Assembly (NCBI RefSeq): GCF_046630445.1
Contig: NC_092341.1
Span: forward strand, 6,078,001-6,142,000
DNA: 64,000 nucleotides
From: Rutidosis leptorrhynchoides
Lineage: Eukaryota; Streptophyta; Magnoliopsida; Asterales; Asteraceae
Reading direction: 5' to 3'
The position numbers were made by a program, and so were the translations under genes. Of the stretch, positions 12,717 through 25,449 are shown one piece after another. The notes below the pieces were generated by a model. It made no database searches. It saw nothing but the letters and a program-made list of their open reading frames with translations, and was not told where the DNA came from. Position 1 is the stretch's first letter; the number at the start of each line of letters is the position of its first letter.

Positions 12717-12758
12717 CTGTGAAATATATTTCTTAGTGATATGCTCTAGCCCACTCAT
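12717..12758 (-). CDS. Predicted 42-nt first exon of the 3' ORF (element A)
   Basis: An ATG at 12756-12758 opens 14 codons that run exactly to the CAG|GT donor. They would continue in frame into exon 2 at 10926. The exon overlaps the last codons of the zinc-knuckle ORF in a different reading frame. The same ATG, length and phase occur in C (44186-44227); in D the ATG is ATA. This supports a real start, though its Kozak context is weak. Confidence 0.55.
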
Positions 12759-13149
12759 AAGATAGTCGTACTAATTGATTTTCCATGGCTACATAGGCGT
12801 AACCTCGAGCATTTAATGTTTTTTCTTCTAAACATATGAACGGTTCGTCTCTGCATAAAGTAACAAATTCGGTATTTGAATAGGTTTGATTATTTGAACA
12901 TTTACCTTCGTGTGACCATTTTCCGCATTTGAGGCATTTTTCAAGGTGCCGTGCTCTTCTTTTCGCTGCGGATTTTGATTTTCCTTTACTAAATTGTGAC
13001 TTATTATCTTCGCATCTGGATTCTTTTCTTACTCCGTCTAATTTACCTCTGATTAATGATACTATTTCACTTGGAAGTGTGTCATTATTACGTTTAGTGA
13101 TCAAAGCGTGTAGCATTAAACCATAGTTTAGTTCATAGGAAGTCTTCAT
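12733..13149 (-). CDS. Small basic zinc-knuckle protein (element A)
   Basis: A 138-residue intact ORF between integrase and the intron. A lysine/arginine cluster at about residues 51-65 (GKSKSAAKRRARHLEKC) looks like a nuclear-localisation or RNA-binding segment. It runs straight into a zinc-knuckle-like motif, CLKCGKWSHEGKC, which has spacing CX2CX4HX3C, one residue shorter than the retroviral CX2CX4HX4C. The copy in D is also intact and the same length; the C copy is broken. A strong polypyrimidine-AG acceptor lies 12 nt upstream of the ATG, so it may be made from a spliced RNA. Its role is unknown. A nucleocapsid-like or RNA-handling accessory is a guess from composition. Confidence 0.65.
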   Translation of the reverse strand: MKTSYELNYGLMLHALITKRNNDTLPSEIVSLIRGKLDGVRKESRCEDNKSQFSKGKSKSAAKRRARHLEKCLKCGKWSHEGKCSNNQTYSNTEFVTLCRDEPFICLEEKTLNARGYAYVAMENQLVRLSYEWARAYH

Positions 13150-13160
13150 TTTGTAAAAAC

Positions 13161-13185
13161 CTAAAAAAAAAATAAAAATTCAGAA
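13161..13185 (-). promoter_or_regulatory. Predicted 3' splice site before the zinc-knuckle ORF (element A)
   Basis: On the minus strand a T-rich tract ends TTTTAG|GTTTTTAC just before the ATG, with the exon from 13160. C (AG at 43783-43784) and D (AG at 60365-60366) have the same layout. Confidence 0.5.
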
Positions 13186-13323
13186 TGGGGGGAGAAGACT
13201 AGTTCTTTAGGGTCTGCTAGGGAAAGACCATTCGGGTTCCATTTTCGAGAACTACACGAAAATAGAAAATCTAACTCTAACAGAAATACATAAAATCCTT
13301 TAAAGACTTGATTCTCCCTACAC

Positions 13324-16300
13324 TTAGTTAGCTGTGGTATCGAAATTGTGATTAACTTCGTTGTCAACTTCCATTGGACTATCTATGTATTGTTTAACTC
13401 TGTGACCATTAACCTTAAATTTAATCCCATTTGAATTTATTAATTCTATCGTTCCGTATGGGAAAATTCTTTTGACTATGAATGGTCCAGACCATCTTGA
13501 TTTCAATTTTCCAGGAAATAGCTTGAATCGTGAATTGAAAAGAAGAACTCTGTCTCCTTCTTTGAATTCTTTTAAACTTCTGATTCTTTTATCATGCCAT
13601 TTCTTCGTTCTTTCCTTATAGATTAACGAATTTTCGTATGCTTCTTGTCTTAATTCTTCTAATTCGTTTAATTGACTTAACCGTAGACGTCCAGCTTCAT
13701 GTAAGTCAAGATTACATGTCTTCAAAGCCCAAAATGCTTTGTGTTCAATTTCTACTAGAAGATGACATGCTTTTCTGTAAACGAGTTTAAAAGGTGTGGT
13801 TCCAATTGGAGTTTTGTAGGCTGTTCTAAAAGCCCAGAGTGCATCCTCCAACTTAATGGACCATTCCTTCGGATTTGTTCCTACGGTTTTCTCTAGAATA
13901 CGTTTTAAAGCTCGGTTGGTATTTTCAACTTGTCCACTTGTCTGTGGATGATATGCGGTGGAGATTTTATGAGTTACTCCATATCTTTTAAGAACTTTCT
14001 CAAGTTGATTGTTACAGAAATGAGTTCCCCGATCACTTATTAAATCTTTCGGTGTTTCAAACCTTGCAAAAAGACGTTTTAAAAAGTTGACTACAACTCA
14101 TGCATCGTTAGTTGGGAGAGCTTGTGCTTCCACCCATTTAGATACATAATCAATGGCTACGAGAATATAGAGATTATTATGAGATTTTGGAAATGGACCC
14201 ATAAAGTCAATACCCCAAATGTCAAATACTTCACATACTTGAATGACATTTTGTGGCATTTCATCACGTTGACTTATTTTTCCAGCCCTTTGACAAGCAT
14301 CACAGGATTTGCAAAGAAGGTGTGCATCTTTGTAAATTGTAGGCCAATAGAATCCAGCATCGTAAACTTTTCTTGCTGTTAGTTGAGGCCCATAATGCTC
14401 TCCTGTTGGTCCTGTGTGACAATGGTTTAAAATTTTACTAGCTTCATCTCCGAATACACATCGGTGTATTATTCCATCTGGATAACTTTTAAACAGATGT
14501 GGATCTTCCCAGAAATAGTGTTTTATATCACTAAAGAATTTCTTTCTTTTTTGGTACGACAATTCTTTTTCAAGGAATCCACATACTAAGTAGTTTGCAT
14601 AGTCTGCAAACCATGGAATTTCATTATAATCTATCTTCAATAGATATTCATCAGGAAAGTTGTCTTGTATGGCCAATTCATTTAGAACTTCTAATTCGGG
14701 ATTTTCAAGACGAGAGAGATGATCAGCGACGAGATTTTCTGCTCCTCTTTTATCTCGGATTTCAATATCGAACTCTTGTAAGAGTAAGATCCAACGGATT
14801 AATCTTGGTTTGGCATCTTGTTTCGAAAATAGGTATCTAAGAGCAGAATGGTCGGTATAGACCACCGTTTTTGCTAGAACGAGATATGAACGAAATTTGT
14901 CAAAAGCAAAGACAATAGCAAGGAGTTCTTTTTTAGTAGTTGTGTAATTTTTTTGTGCTCCTTGTAACGTCTTACTAGCATAATATATAGGTTGAAATCG
15001 TTTTTCAATCCTTTGTCATAAAACGGCTCCCATTGCAAAATCACTTGCATCACACATTAGTTCAAACGGTAGATTTCAATTCGGTGTTATCATGATCGGC
15101 GAATTAGTAAGTTTCTCTTTAAGAATATTAAAAGATTTGATTCATTCATCTGAAAAGATGAATGGAGCATCTTTTTCTAGGAGTTTATTCATAGGAGTGG
15201 CAATTTTAGAAAAATATTTTATGAAACGTCGGTAAAAACCGGCATGCCCTAGAAAACTCCTAACTCCTCTAACATTGGTGGGATATGGAAGTTTAGCAAT
15301 TACATCTACTTTAGCTCTATCCACTTCAATTCCTTCCTTTGAAATTTTATGTCCAAGAACGATGCCTTCTTTAACCATGAAATGGCATTTCTCCCACTTA
15401 AGTACTAGATTTGACTGTTCGCATCTAATCAACATTCGTTCAAGATTAGCTAGACATGATTCAAATGTATCACCGAAGACTGAAAAGTCATCCATGAAAA
15501 CTTCCATGCATTCTTCTATCATGTCGTGAAAAATCGCCATCATGCACCTTTGAAAGGTTGCAGGGGCGTTGCAAAGTCCAAATGGCATGCGTTTGTAAGC
15601 AAAAGTACCATAAGGGCACGTGAATGTGGTTTTCTCTTGATCTTCGGGTGCTATTGGAATTTGAAATTATCCGGAAAAACCATCAAGAAAACAATAGTAA
15701 CTGTTTCCGGCTAATCTTTCCAACATTTGATCAATGAAAAGTAAGGGAAAGTGATCTTTTCTGGTGGCGTCATTTAATTTTCTATAATCAATACATACAC
15801 GCCATCATGTTACAGTCCTAGTAGGAATAAGCCCATTTTTCTCATTTGTGATGACAGTCATGCCACCCTTCTTAGGCACGCATTGAACTGGGCTTACCCA
15901 TGGACTATCAGAGATCGGATAAATTAAACATGCATCTAGCAGTTTAATTATTTCATTTTTAACAACATCTTGCATATTAGGATTTAGTCTTCGTTGGCAT
16001 TGCACATACGTTTTATGACCTTCTTCTATAAGGATTTTATGTGTGCAATACGAAGGACTTATTCCTTTAATATCATGAATCTTCCATGCAATGGATGGTT
16101 TATGAGCTTTCAACACAGAAATGAGTTGTGATTTCTCATTTTCAGTAAGAGAAGACGATATTATTACAGGTAATTCAGATTCACCATGTAAATAAGCGTA
16201 TTCCAAATGATTTGGAAGTGGCTTTAACTCTAATGTCGGAGGTTCTTCTATCGATGATTTATATCGATATCTGTCTTCTTCTTTTAGCATTTGAATTTCT

Positions 16301-18924
16301 TCTGTTGTTGGTTCATATCCATTAGCCATTAGTGTAGCTAACATTTCAACTTCATCAGTTGGTTCAGTTCCTTCTCCTAAAGAACATTCTCCTGTTCCTT
16401 GTAATTCTAGAAATTCTTCTAACAATTCTGCATGTGAATCTATAGTTTGAATATAATAACATGTATCATCTGCAGATTGCGGTTGTTGCATTGCTCTATC
16501 AACTGAAAAGGTAACACTCTCATCCTCTATACTTAGGGTCAGTTTCTTACCGAACAAGTCTATCATTGCTTTAGCCGTGTTTAAGAATGGTCTTCCTAAT
16601 ATGAGAGGAACTTGAGAATCTTCTTCCATGTCCAGAACAACAAAATCTACTGGAAATACTAAAGTACCAACTTTAACTAGCATGTTCTCCATTATCCCTC
16701 TAGGATATTTTATTGATCGATCGGCTAGTTGTATACTTATTCTTGTTGGTTTCAATTTTCCAAGGTCTAGTTTAGCGTATAGTGAATACGGCATTAGATT
16801 TATACTAGCACCTAAGTCTGCCAATGCTTCTATTGAACTAAGACTACCCAGAAAATATGGAATTGTGAAACTTCCTGGATCAGATAATTTTTCTGGTATC
16901 TTATTCAACAGTACTGCAGAACAATTAGCATTCATAGTAACGACCGAGAGTTCTTCCATTTTCTTTCTATTCGTTATTAGATCTTTCAGAAATTTAGCAT
17001 ATCTAGGCATTCCTAAAATTACATCAATGAAAGGAAGATTGACATTTATCTGTTTAAACATATCCAAGAATTTGGATTGCTCGGCTTCAAGTTTCTCTTT
17101 TTTCATTTTACTTGGGTAAGGAAGTGGTGGTTGGTATGGTTTAACATAAGGTTTAGCCTTAATTGTGTTATCTTCATTAACCTTTTCAACTACCGGTTCT
17201 TTTTCCTTATCTTGTTTAGGTTGTGATTCTTGTGGAGTAGGAATAGCTTCATCAGAAGTTACAGGTATTTCAGGTGGTTTAAGTGTTGTACCACTTCTTG
17301 TGGTAATGGCTTTAGCTGTTTCATTCCGGGGGTTAGCATTTGTATCACTAGGTAAACTTCCCGGTTTTCTTTCACCTATTAACCTTGCTAGGTTACTTAC
17401 TTCTTGTTCCAAATTTTGAATAGAAGCTTGTTGATTTCTAAATGCTTGAGCATTTTGTTCATTAGTTTGTTTTTGAGATGTGAAAAACTGCGTTTGAGTT
17501 TCAACTAGCTTTGTCATCATATCTTCTAAATTCGGATTTTTATCATCGGTTTGTGGTGGTTTGTTTTGAAAATTAGGTGTTTGCTGATTGTAAGTATTGT
17601 TGGATACTTGTTGATTACTAGGACCTTGTTGGTTGTTGTATGGAACATTTCGGTTATAATTCTGGTTTTGATTGTAAATTGGTCTTGGCGGTTGATAATT
17701 ATTCTGATAATTATTTCCAGGCCTTTGGTTTATATATGAAATATTCTCTCTTTGTTCCATTGTTAGCTCAATACTGAGACAATCTTTTGTCAAACGTGGT
17801 CCTCCACACTGCTCACAACTAATTCGTATTGAGTGGATATCTTTAGTCATCTTTTCCATACGTCTCTCGACAGCATCTATCTTTGCAGAAATGGAATCTA
17901 AGTCATGGCTAGAATCGGCTCTAGCTGCTTTAGATGATCTAACGATATCTTTTTCTTGGTTCCACTCATGTGAGTGGGAAGCAGTGTTATCAATAATTTT
18001 GTAAGCATCAGTTTCGGTTTTCTTCATAATAGAACCACCAGCTGCTATATCGATGTCTTTCCTTGTAGTGATGTCGCATCCTTGGTAGAATATTTGTACT
18101 ATTTGACAGGTGTCTAAACCATGTTGCGGACATCCTCTCAATAACTTTCCAAATCTTGTCCACGCCTCATATAGAGTTTCATTTGGTTTCTGTGTGAACG
18201 TAACAATTTCTCCTTGAAGTCTTACGGTTTTAGATGCCGGAAAGAATTGTTTAAGAAAATTTTTAACTAAAACATCCCATGTATCGATCGCCCCTTCAGG
18301 TAACGATTCCAACCAATCTTTGGCTTCTCCCTTTAAAGTCCAGGGAAATAACATGAGATATATCTGTTCATCTTCAACTTCTTGGATTTTAAATAGTGTG
18401 CAGATCCTATTAAAGGTACGAAGATGTTCATTTGGATCTTCCTTCGGCGCACCACTAAATTTGCATTGATTAGTTACCATATGTAGAATTTGTCCTTTGA
18501 TTTCATAATCTGGCGCATTAATGTCTGGATGAGTAATTGCGTGACCTTGGCCAGTGCGTTTAGCTCTCATTCGGTCTTCCATACTTAAAGGTTCCAGATT
18601 TTCCATAATTGAATTTGTTGAATCTGAATCAATAAAGGATTCTGATTTAATGGTTCGTTTCTCAATATCCTCTGTTTGAATGATTGGTGGATCCGGAGGA
18701 AAAATTAATGGTTCAGGATCTATGAATTGTCCCTGAATATTCTCCGGATTCTCAATTGTGAGGTCGGGTTCAAAAAATGGATTATCAGAAATTTGAATTG
18801 GAGTACTTGGTCGACTGGATGACGATTCTAAAAGAAAATCAAGGGCGGTAATATTTGTTAAATGTCTTGATCGAGTTACAGGCGGTGAACGTACAAAAGG
18901 TGGTGAACGTCTTGCTCGGTGCAT
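13324..18924 (-). pseudogene. gag-pol polyprotein (gag, PR, RT, RNaseH, IN), element A
   Basis: One reading frame starts at the ATG (18922-18924). The gag capsid-like domain (EDPNEHLRTFNRICTLF) is followed by an incomplete zinc knuckle in which the His is Arg (CEQCGGPRLTKDC). Next are an asparagine/glutamine-rich linker, the aspartic protease (LADLGASINLMPYSLY) and RT, which is open to 15805. Later blocks are RT FMDDFSVFG, RNaseH ([11 protein letters not shown]), the integrase zinc-binding Cys pair, and catalytic [17 protein letters not shown] and [11 protein letters not shown]. Nonsense codons are at 15805, about 15668, 15139, about 15018 and 14098. IN ends at 13324 with no second protease module, unlike C. 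These enzymes would process gag, copy the RNA and integrate the DNA. Confidence 0.9.
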
Positions 18925-20557
18925 TCACTGAATATCCTATTAGTTTTTAAAAGGAAAGAAAAATTATATAAGTTATCCAATTAATAGAATTTTCTGATTT
19001 TGCCCACGTTTCGAATAGTCAAAAGATGCAGCAGAGGGGCAGGATTCGTTTGGTCTCAATATAATTGAGGACTGTTTGGCTCCAATAACCCGGTCCACGT
19101 ACAAATCCAACTATTACTACGAACCATAAAATTTTGATGTCTATCAATTTAACCACTTAAAATAAATTTTTGTAATTTTAAGAAATTTAGATAAGAAGTA
19201 GAATAAAAATCTATGTCCTAAAACTAGAATTGCGAGAAATAAGAAAGAAAAAGAGCGCGTCGAAAAAGGTCGAAAAAGAAAAAAAATTGAAAAATAAAAG
19301 GCGTCAAAAAATAAGAAAGAAAAAGAGAGACTTATAAAACTTAAAAACACTCGACTAACCCAACCTTATTACTATCACTAACTTAAAATTAAAATTGCAA
19401 ATTGAGATTACTAATTGGAGTGATAATTGATACATAGGTAAAAGGCGTCCAAAAATAAAAATAAGAAAGTAGCGCGTTAAAACTTAAAAAGGAACTAAAA
19501 ACTAAAAATTAAAAGTTGCGTCTAAAAATATTAAAGCTTAAAAGTAAAACTATATTCCAAATGGAAATAACTTAAAAAGGTACTAAAACTTAAAAAGGCG
19601 TCGCAAAATTCTAAAGCACATAAATCTTAGTCTAAAGAAAAAGCACTTAAAGGATTTTACGGCAAAGCCTAAAAATTTAGAAGTAAAAATAAGCTACGGC
19701 AAAAATTATATTTAAAACTAAATACGAACGAAAAAAAATAAAAATTACGCTAAAACAAATAAAAAGGAATAAAATATAAAAATATACTAAAATTTGTAAA
19801 AAGTGCAATTTTTTTATAAAAATATTATTTTTATATTATTTATTTTATAAAACTATTAATTTTATAAATTAATTAAACTAATTAAACTAAATATATAAAT
19901 TAAATTTAAAAAACTAACTAAATAATAAATTAACAAAACCTAATTAGGGTTTAATTAAAAATTAATAATAATAATTACTCCGTAAAGATGCTGTTAGGGT
20001 TTCTGTGTAACCCATGTCAGACGGCTCCGCGAGTCGCGGTGCCACCTGGAAATAAACACCGCGAGTCGCGGTGGATGAAAATTCAACTCAGGTGCAGGTT
20101 TTTGTTCGACAGGTTTTTATTTATTTATATATATATTTTTTATTTTTCTGTTTTTAGTATTTATATAAAATATTTATATTAATTAAATAAAAACTTATGT
20201 TTTTTTTTAAAATTAAAATAAAAATAGAAATACTTTATAATTTTATAAATAAAAATCTTAAAACTAGATTTATATGTATATTTTTTTTTCGGTTTTTTAA
20301 AATTTTTTTATATGTTTTAAATAAACACAAAATATTTAAATAAAACTTATATTTTTATAAAATAAAAATAAAGAAACTTTATAAAACTTAAATATTTAAC
20401 AAACTCTTAAAAATATTTATATTTTTGTTTTCTTTTTATGTTTTCGAATGATTAAAACGTATTTTTACAAAAACGTATTTTTATAAAAGTAAACTAAAAA
20501 TAAAAATCCTTTTTTTTTTATATTTAGCGTTGCGCTTCCGGCTTTTAAGCTAGATTT
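18925..20557 (-). other. Element A 5' leader
   Basis: About 1.6 kb between primer site and gag with no long sense ORF. In sense it is pyrimidine-rich with reiterated GACGC/CGACG words (complements at about 19256, 19301, 19446, 19515 and 19598). A CTCAAT-TAT-ATTGAG hairpin (19055-19069) lies upstream of gag. These are candidates for RNA packaging or translation signals. Confidence 0.6.
20029..20069 (-). promoter_or_regulatory. Paired palindromes, element A leader
   Basis: Two GCGAGTCGC cores, at 20029-20037 and 20061-20069, have centres 32 nt apart. The first sits inside the fuller CTCCGCGAGTCGCGG. Confidence 0.8.
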
Positions 20558-20575
20558 TCCCCGGCAGCGGCGCCA
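20558..20575 (-). promoter_or_regulatory. Primer binding site, element A (tRNA-Asp type)
   Basis: TGGCGCCGCTGCCGGGGA on the minus strand lies 8 nt from the 5' LTR. It is complementary, with one wobble position, to the 3' end of plant tRNA-Asp, the usual Athila primer. Confidence 0.85.
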
Positions 20576-20583
20576 AAAATACT

Positions 20584-22606
20584 TGATGTCAAAGCTAAGG
20601 GGTATAAAATACTATTAAATTTTACAAGGAAATACTATTAAATACGATACAATTTTACACAAGATATTTATTTATTTATAGAATGTATATACTTAAACCT
20701 TGCTACAACACTTATAGGTAGTGTACCTAATCGTACAGTAGTGTAGTTTTTAGTAAGTCCGGTTCGTTCCACTGAGAAAAAAATCTTTAAACAAAGCTTA
20801 ACGCTATATTAGTTTTAATTTATAAAAATACAAATATATATAAAAGTAATATTATTATTTTAAAGGGGGTTTTTACCGTTTAATGACCGGTTTGTCGATT
20901 TTAAAAACTTAGTCGCAGTTAAAACCTAATGTAAAATATTAAAAATAAATATAACTTAATTTAAAACGTAAAGTAAATAATGATAATGAAATTGCGATAA
21001 ATAAAAGTGCGATAAAATAAAATTGCGATAATTAAAAAGTACGATAATTAAAAGTGTAATTAAATACAATAACAATAAATAAAAGTGCGATAATTAGAAG
21101 TGCAATTAAATATAAAATAAAGGAAATTAAATATGAAATAAAAGAATTATGCTTATTTAAACTTCCGTAATCATGATGTTTGACGTGTTGATTTTAGTTT
21201 TATGCCCATGGGTTAATTGTCCTTTGTCCTGGATTATTTAATATGTCCATCTGGTTTTTGTCCATAACAGTCCATCAGTCACAAATATAAAGTGCGAGTG
21301 TCCTCGTCAAATTATCCTTATACCCGAAGTGAAATATTCCAATTAATTGGCGACTTAAACTGTAACAAGGTTTTATTACTTTGTTTAATAATTACACCAG
21401 GATATCGACTGCGTGTAACCCAAGGTTTTAATACTTTGTTATCAATTATGCCAAGTGTCCTTGTACATAATTTCACCCCTGCTTTAATACTTCTAGTGAC
21501 TATTAATCCATTCCCGTGTCCGGTTAAATGAACGATTATTCGTACATATAAATATCCCGCCCATCGTGTTCGATTGAGTGTATATGGTTATTTATAGGGA
21601 CGTCCAATTGTAAATCTTTATATTAAAATTAACAAACTATCATTTAGTTAAACAAATATAAAGCCCATTAATATCCCATAGTCTAATTTCCACAAGTGTC
21701 GTTCTTTTGTCCAAACCCCAATTATGGTACAAAGCCCAATTACCCAATTTTAATAATTAGCCCAACATCATGATTACTTCGTTTTAAATAAGCATAATAA
21801 TAACTTAGCTACGAGACATTAATGAAAATAATATAAACATAACTTACAATGATTAAAAATAGCGTAGCGTTACACGGATAGAATTTCGACTTACACCCTT
21901 ACAACATTCGCTAACATACCCTTATTATTAGGATTTAAAATTAAAATTAAAATTAAAATATAAATTATATATATATATATTTATGTATATATTGAGAGAG
22001 AGAGAGAGAGAGATAGATTTTAGGATATTAAAAATGATCAAACTGCGTTGCCTTTTATAAGGATTTGAGTCCAGGGAATCTCTGCGACTCGCGGCAATTT
22101 TCCTCTTCAAACTCCGCGAGTCGCGGAGTTTGATTTTACAGCTCACTCCATTTTGGCTCCTTTCTTGCCGACGGATTTTTATATAAATATAATATATATA
22201 TATATATATATAATTTATATAATTAATTATATATTATATTATATTTATATACATAGTTAACTTGTAATTTTTAGTCCATTGCATCGAGCGTTGAGAGTTG
22301 ACTCTGGTCCCGGTCTCGGATTTTCGAACGTCCTTGCTTACAATTTAATATCTTGTACTTTGCGATTTGAATCTTGTACTCTTATAATTTCGAGACGTTT
22401 CTTATCAATAATTGGAACCACTTTGATTGTATTTTGTACTTTTGAGCTTTTTGGACCTTTGCGTCTTCAATTTGTCGAATCTGTCTTTTGTCTTCACCTT
22501 TTATTATTTAAACGAATATCACTTGTAAATAGAACAATTGCAACTAAAAGCTTGTCTTTCTTGAGGAATAATGCTATGAAATATATGTTCGTTTTTAGCA
22601 TTATCA
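20584..22606 (-). repeat. 5' LTR of element A
   Basis: 2023 bp, TGAT...ATCA on the minus strand, near-identical to 5510-7513. A GA microsatellite at 21994-22013 is longer than in the other LTR, and this accounts for part of the 19-bp size difference. Confidence 0.92.
22084..22124 (-). promoter_or_regulatory. Paired palindromes, element A 5' LTR promoter
   Basis: GCGACTCGC at 22084-22092 and GCGAGTCGC at 22116-22124 have centres 32 nt apart. The second lies in a perfect 17-nt CTCCGCGAGTCGCGGAG. Confidence 0.82.
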
Positions 22607-22611
22607 AAGAC
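22607..22611. repeat. Target-site duplication of element A, right copy (AAGAC)
   Basis: Matches 5505-5509. Element B sequence resumes here, and 22612-22701 holds its short segment downstream of the gag-PR2 stop. Confidence 0.9.
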
Positions 22612-22701
22612 CAATCGGATTCCATTCTCGAAACTACACAAGAACAGAACAACTAACTCTAGACAGCATTTTCTTTTTAGAACATTTGAATCTCACCACA
22701 C

Positions 22702-25449
22702 TTAGGTAGCTGTGGTGTCAAAATTGTGATTAACTTCATCATCAATTTCTCTTGGACCATAATCAACTTGCATATCTGTGACTTTTGCTTTAAGCCATTG
22801 GTCGGATTCCTGTGTAATATCCACAAATTCAATTAGTTTCACCTTTTCTTTAGGCGCTTGATTGGATGCTAACCGGTTACATAACTTAAAGTTCCCCTTG
22901 GTTCTAGCATCACGAATCCGTTTAATAAGTTTCTTCATTGAACTATTAATAACGGGGTCATTTAATTTCGTATCAACAACGGGGTTCTTTGTTATCAAGT
23001 CATAATTAGGTGTTACTTCATCTTCCCCACACTTAGGCGTTTTATTATTGTTAAGCACTACCGTTGGAGTTGGTAAAACAATATGGTTCTCATCGATCGT
23101 TTTTATCAGTTCAACGGTTTTGGTTGGTGGAGATTTAGACTTTCGACTCACAAAGGTGATCGATTTTTCATTATTACTAAGTGTCATTCTACCCTCTCTT
23201 ACATCAAATAACGCCCCGGTGAACGCTAAGAATGGTCGACCTAAAATTAGAGGAATGTTTGGGTCCTCTTCTATGTCAATGATAATAAATTCGACTAGAA
23301 AGGTTAAATTACCTACTTGAACGGATAGGTTGTCAGCAATTCCAACTGAGTGCTTAATGGTTTGATCAAAGAGTCTAACACTCATTTTCGTTGGACTTAA
23401 CTCACCTACTCCTAATCTCTTATATAATGAAAGAGGCATAACACTTATACTCGCACCTAAATCTGCTAGTGCATCATACTTGACACAATCACTAAGTAGA
23501 CAAGGAACAATAAATTCACCCGGATCACCCAACTTGGGTGTAAGTTTTGGTGGAACTGTCTTCACCGAGTTTATCTTTACGGTTTTTGTTTCTTGCACTT
23601 TCTTATTCTTCTTCTTCTTCTTTCCAGAGGTATCATAAACTTTATTACCTATCATTTGCTCATACTCAACTCCTTTTCTTGGAAACGGGATGGGTGGTCT
23701 GTATGGTGCCACCACTAGCTTTACATAATCGGGTGGTGGTGGTGTTGTAACTTCTTCATTGTTACTCACATCTAAAACCTTCCCATCTTCTGATGATGGT
23801 TTTTCAGAATTTGTTGACACCATATTAACATTCTCATTCCGAGGATTTACTTCAGTATTACTCGGTAGCTTTCCTTGTTCCCTCTCACTCATCATGCTAG
23901 CAAGAGTACCTACGTGTTTTTCTAGATTCAAAATGGAAGCTTATTGAGTTCTTAATGACTGATCAAACATCTCATTTGTTTGAGTTTGAGATGTAATAAA
24001 TTGTGTTTGAGGTTCCATTAGCTCTGCCATCATTTCTTCCAGATTTGGCTTTTTCTCTTTGGTTTGTTGTGATGGTTTATACAAGCTAGGTCTTTGTTGA
24101 TTGAAAGTGTTGTTTTGAGTTGGTTGGTTATTAGGACCTTGTTGGTTGTACGAGTTGTTGTTGGGTCCATTTGGATTGTAAAGAATGTTTTGATTTCGAT
24201 TGAAGTTTGGCCTTGGCGGTTGATAATTATTTTGATAATTATTTCCTGGCCTTTGGTTCATGTAGGAAACATTCTCACGTTGTTCCATCGTTTGCTCAAT
24301 GTGACAATCTTTCGTTAAGTGTGGTCCACCGCATTGCTCACAACTGATTCGTATTGCGTGAATATCTTTAGTCATATTTTCCATTCGTCTATCGAAAGCA
24401 TCTATTTTTGCAGAAACAGAATCAAAGTCATGGCTAGAATCGGCTCTAGTCGCTTTAGATGATCTAACGATGTCTTTTTCTTGGTGCCACTCATGTGAGT
24501 GGGAGGCAGTGTTATCAATAATTTTGTAAGCTTCAGTTGCGATTTTCTTCATAATGGAACCACCAGCTGCTATGTCGATGTCATTTCGTGTAGTAATGTC
24601 GCATCCTTGGTAGAATATTTGTACTATTTGATAAGTGTCTAAACCATGTTGAGGACATCCTCTCAACAACTTTCTAAATCTTGTCCATGCCTCATATAGA
24701 GTTTCATTTGGCTTTTGCGTGAACGTAACAATTTCTCCTTTAAGTCTCACGGCTTTAGATGTCGGAAAGAATCTTTTAAGAAATTTCTCAACTAACACAT
24801 CCCATGTATCAATCGCCCCTTCAGGTAATGATTCTAACCAATCTTTGGCTTCTCCCTTTAAAGTCCAGGGAAATAACATGAGATAGATCTGTTCATCCTC
24901 AACTTCTCTGATTTTAAACAGAGTACAGATCCTATTAAAGGTACGAAGATGTTCGTTTGGATCTTCCTTCGGCGTACCACTAAATTGGCATTGATTAGTT
25001 ACCATGTGTAGGATTTGTTCTTTGATTTCATAATCTGGCGCATTAACATCTGGCTTAATAATGGCGTGACCTTGGCCCGTGCGTGTAGCTCTCATTCGAT
25101 CTTCCATACTTAGAGGTTCTTGATTTTCCATGATTGAATTTGTTGAATCTGAATCACTAGAGGATTCTGATTTAATGGTTTCTTCCTCGACAATCTCTGG
25201 TTGTATGATTTGTGGTTCCGGAGGAAATATTAGTGGTTCAGGATCTCTGAATTGTCCCTGAATATCCTCCGGGTTCTCAATTGTGAAGTCGGGTGCAAAA
25301 AATGGATTATCGGAAATTTGAGTTGGAGTACTTGTTCGACTAGATGATGATTCTAAAGAAAAATTAACGGTGATAATATTTGCTAGATGTCTTGATCTGG
25401 TTACAGGTGGTGAACGTATGAAAGGTGGTGAACGTTTTGCTCGGTGCAT
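22702..25449 (-). pseudogene. gag plus divergent protease module (PR2), element B
   Basis: The ATG at 25447-25449 opens a gag closely related to that of A, with an intact-looking knuckle CEQCGGPHLTKDC (CX2CX3HX4C). A single CAA-to-TAA change at 23941-23943 interrupts it and the frame then continues. From about 24000 similarity to A drops and the sequence becomes a different protease module (LADLGASISVMPLSLYKRL, LILGRPFLA). That module matches the second module of C (42637-43620), not the first protease of A, C or D. It ends in the same tail as integrase does in A and D ([10 protein letters not shown]). There is no RT, RNaseH or IN after it. B therefore looks like a mosaic that kept gag and one protease and lost the enzymes. 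Confidence 0.82.

Larger units (their letters stand above)
5510..22606 (-). mobile_element. Element A: full-length Athila-like Ty3/gypsy retrotransposon
   Basis: A 17,097-bp element bounded by near-identical LTRs (5510-7513 and 20584-22606) and the AAGAC duplication. It has every expected part in sense order: primer site, leader, gag-PR-RT-RNaseH-IN, zinc-knuckle ORF, intron, 3' ORF, 3' untranslated region and polypurine tract. Lineage evidence is the LADLGASINLMPYSLY protease site, the FMDDFSVFG reverse-transcriptase site, the tRNA-Asp primer and the Athila ORF1-like 3' ORF. Several nonsense mutations break pol and one breaks the 3' ORF, so the copy is not autonomous. The LTRs look very similar by eye, which suggests a fairly recent insertion into B. 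Confidence 0.93.

Noticed and set aside
16628-17119. ORFs opposite to pol (for example 16628-17119, 38859-39407, 62467-62721)
   Set aside because: They are mirror frames of the conserved protease and RT coding strand. The protein-level signal is on the other strand.
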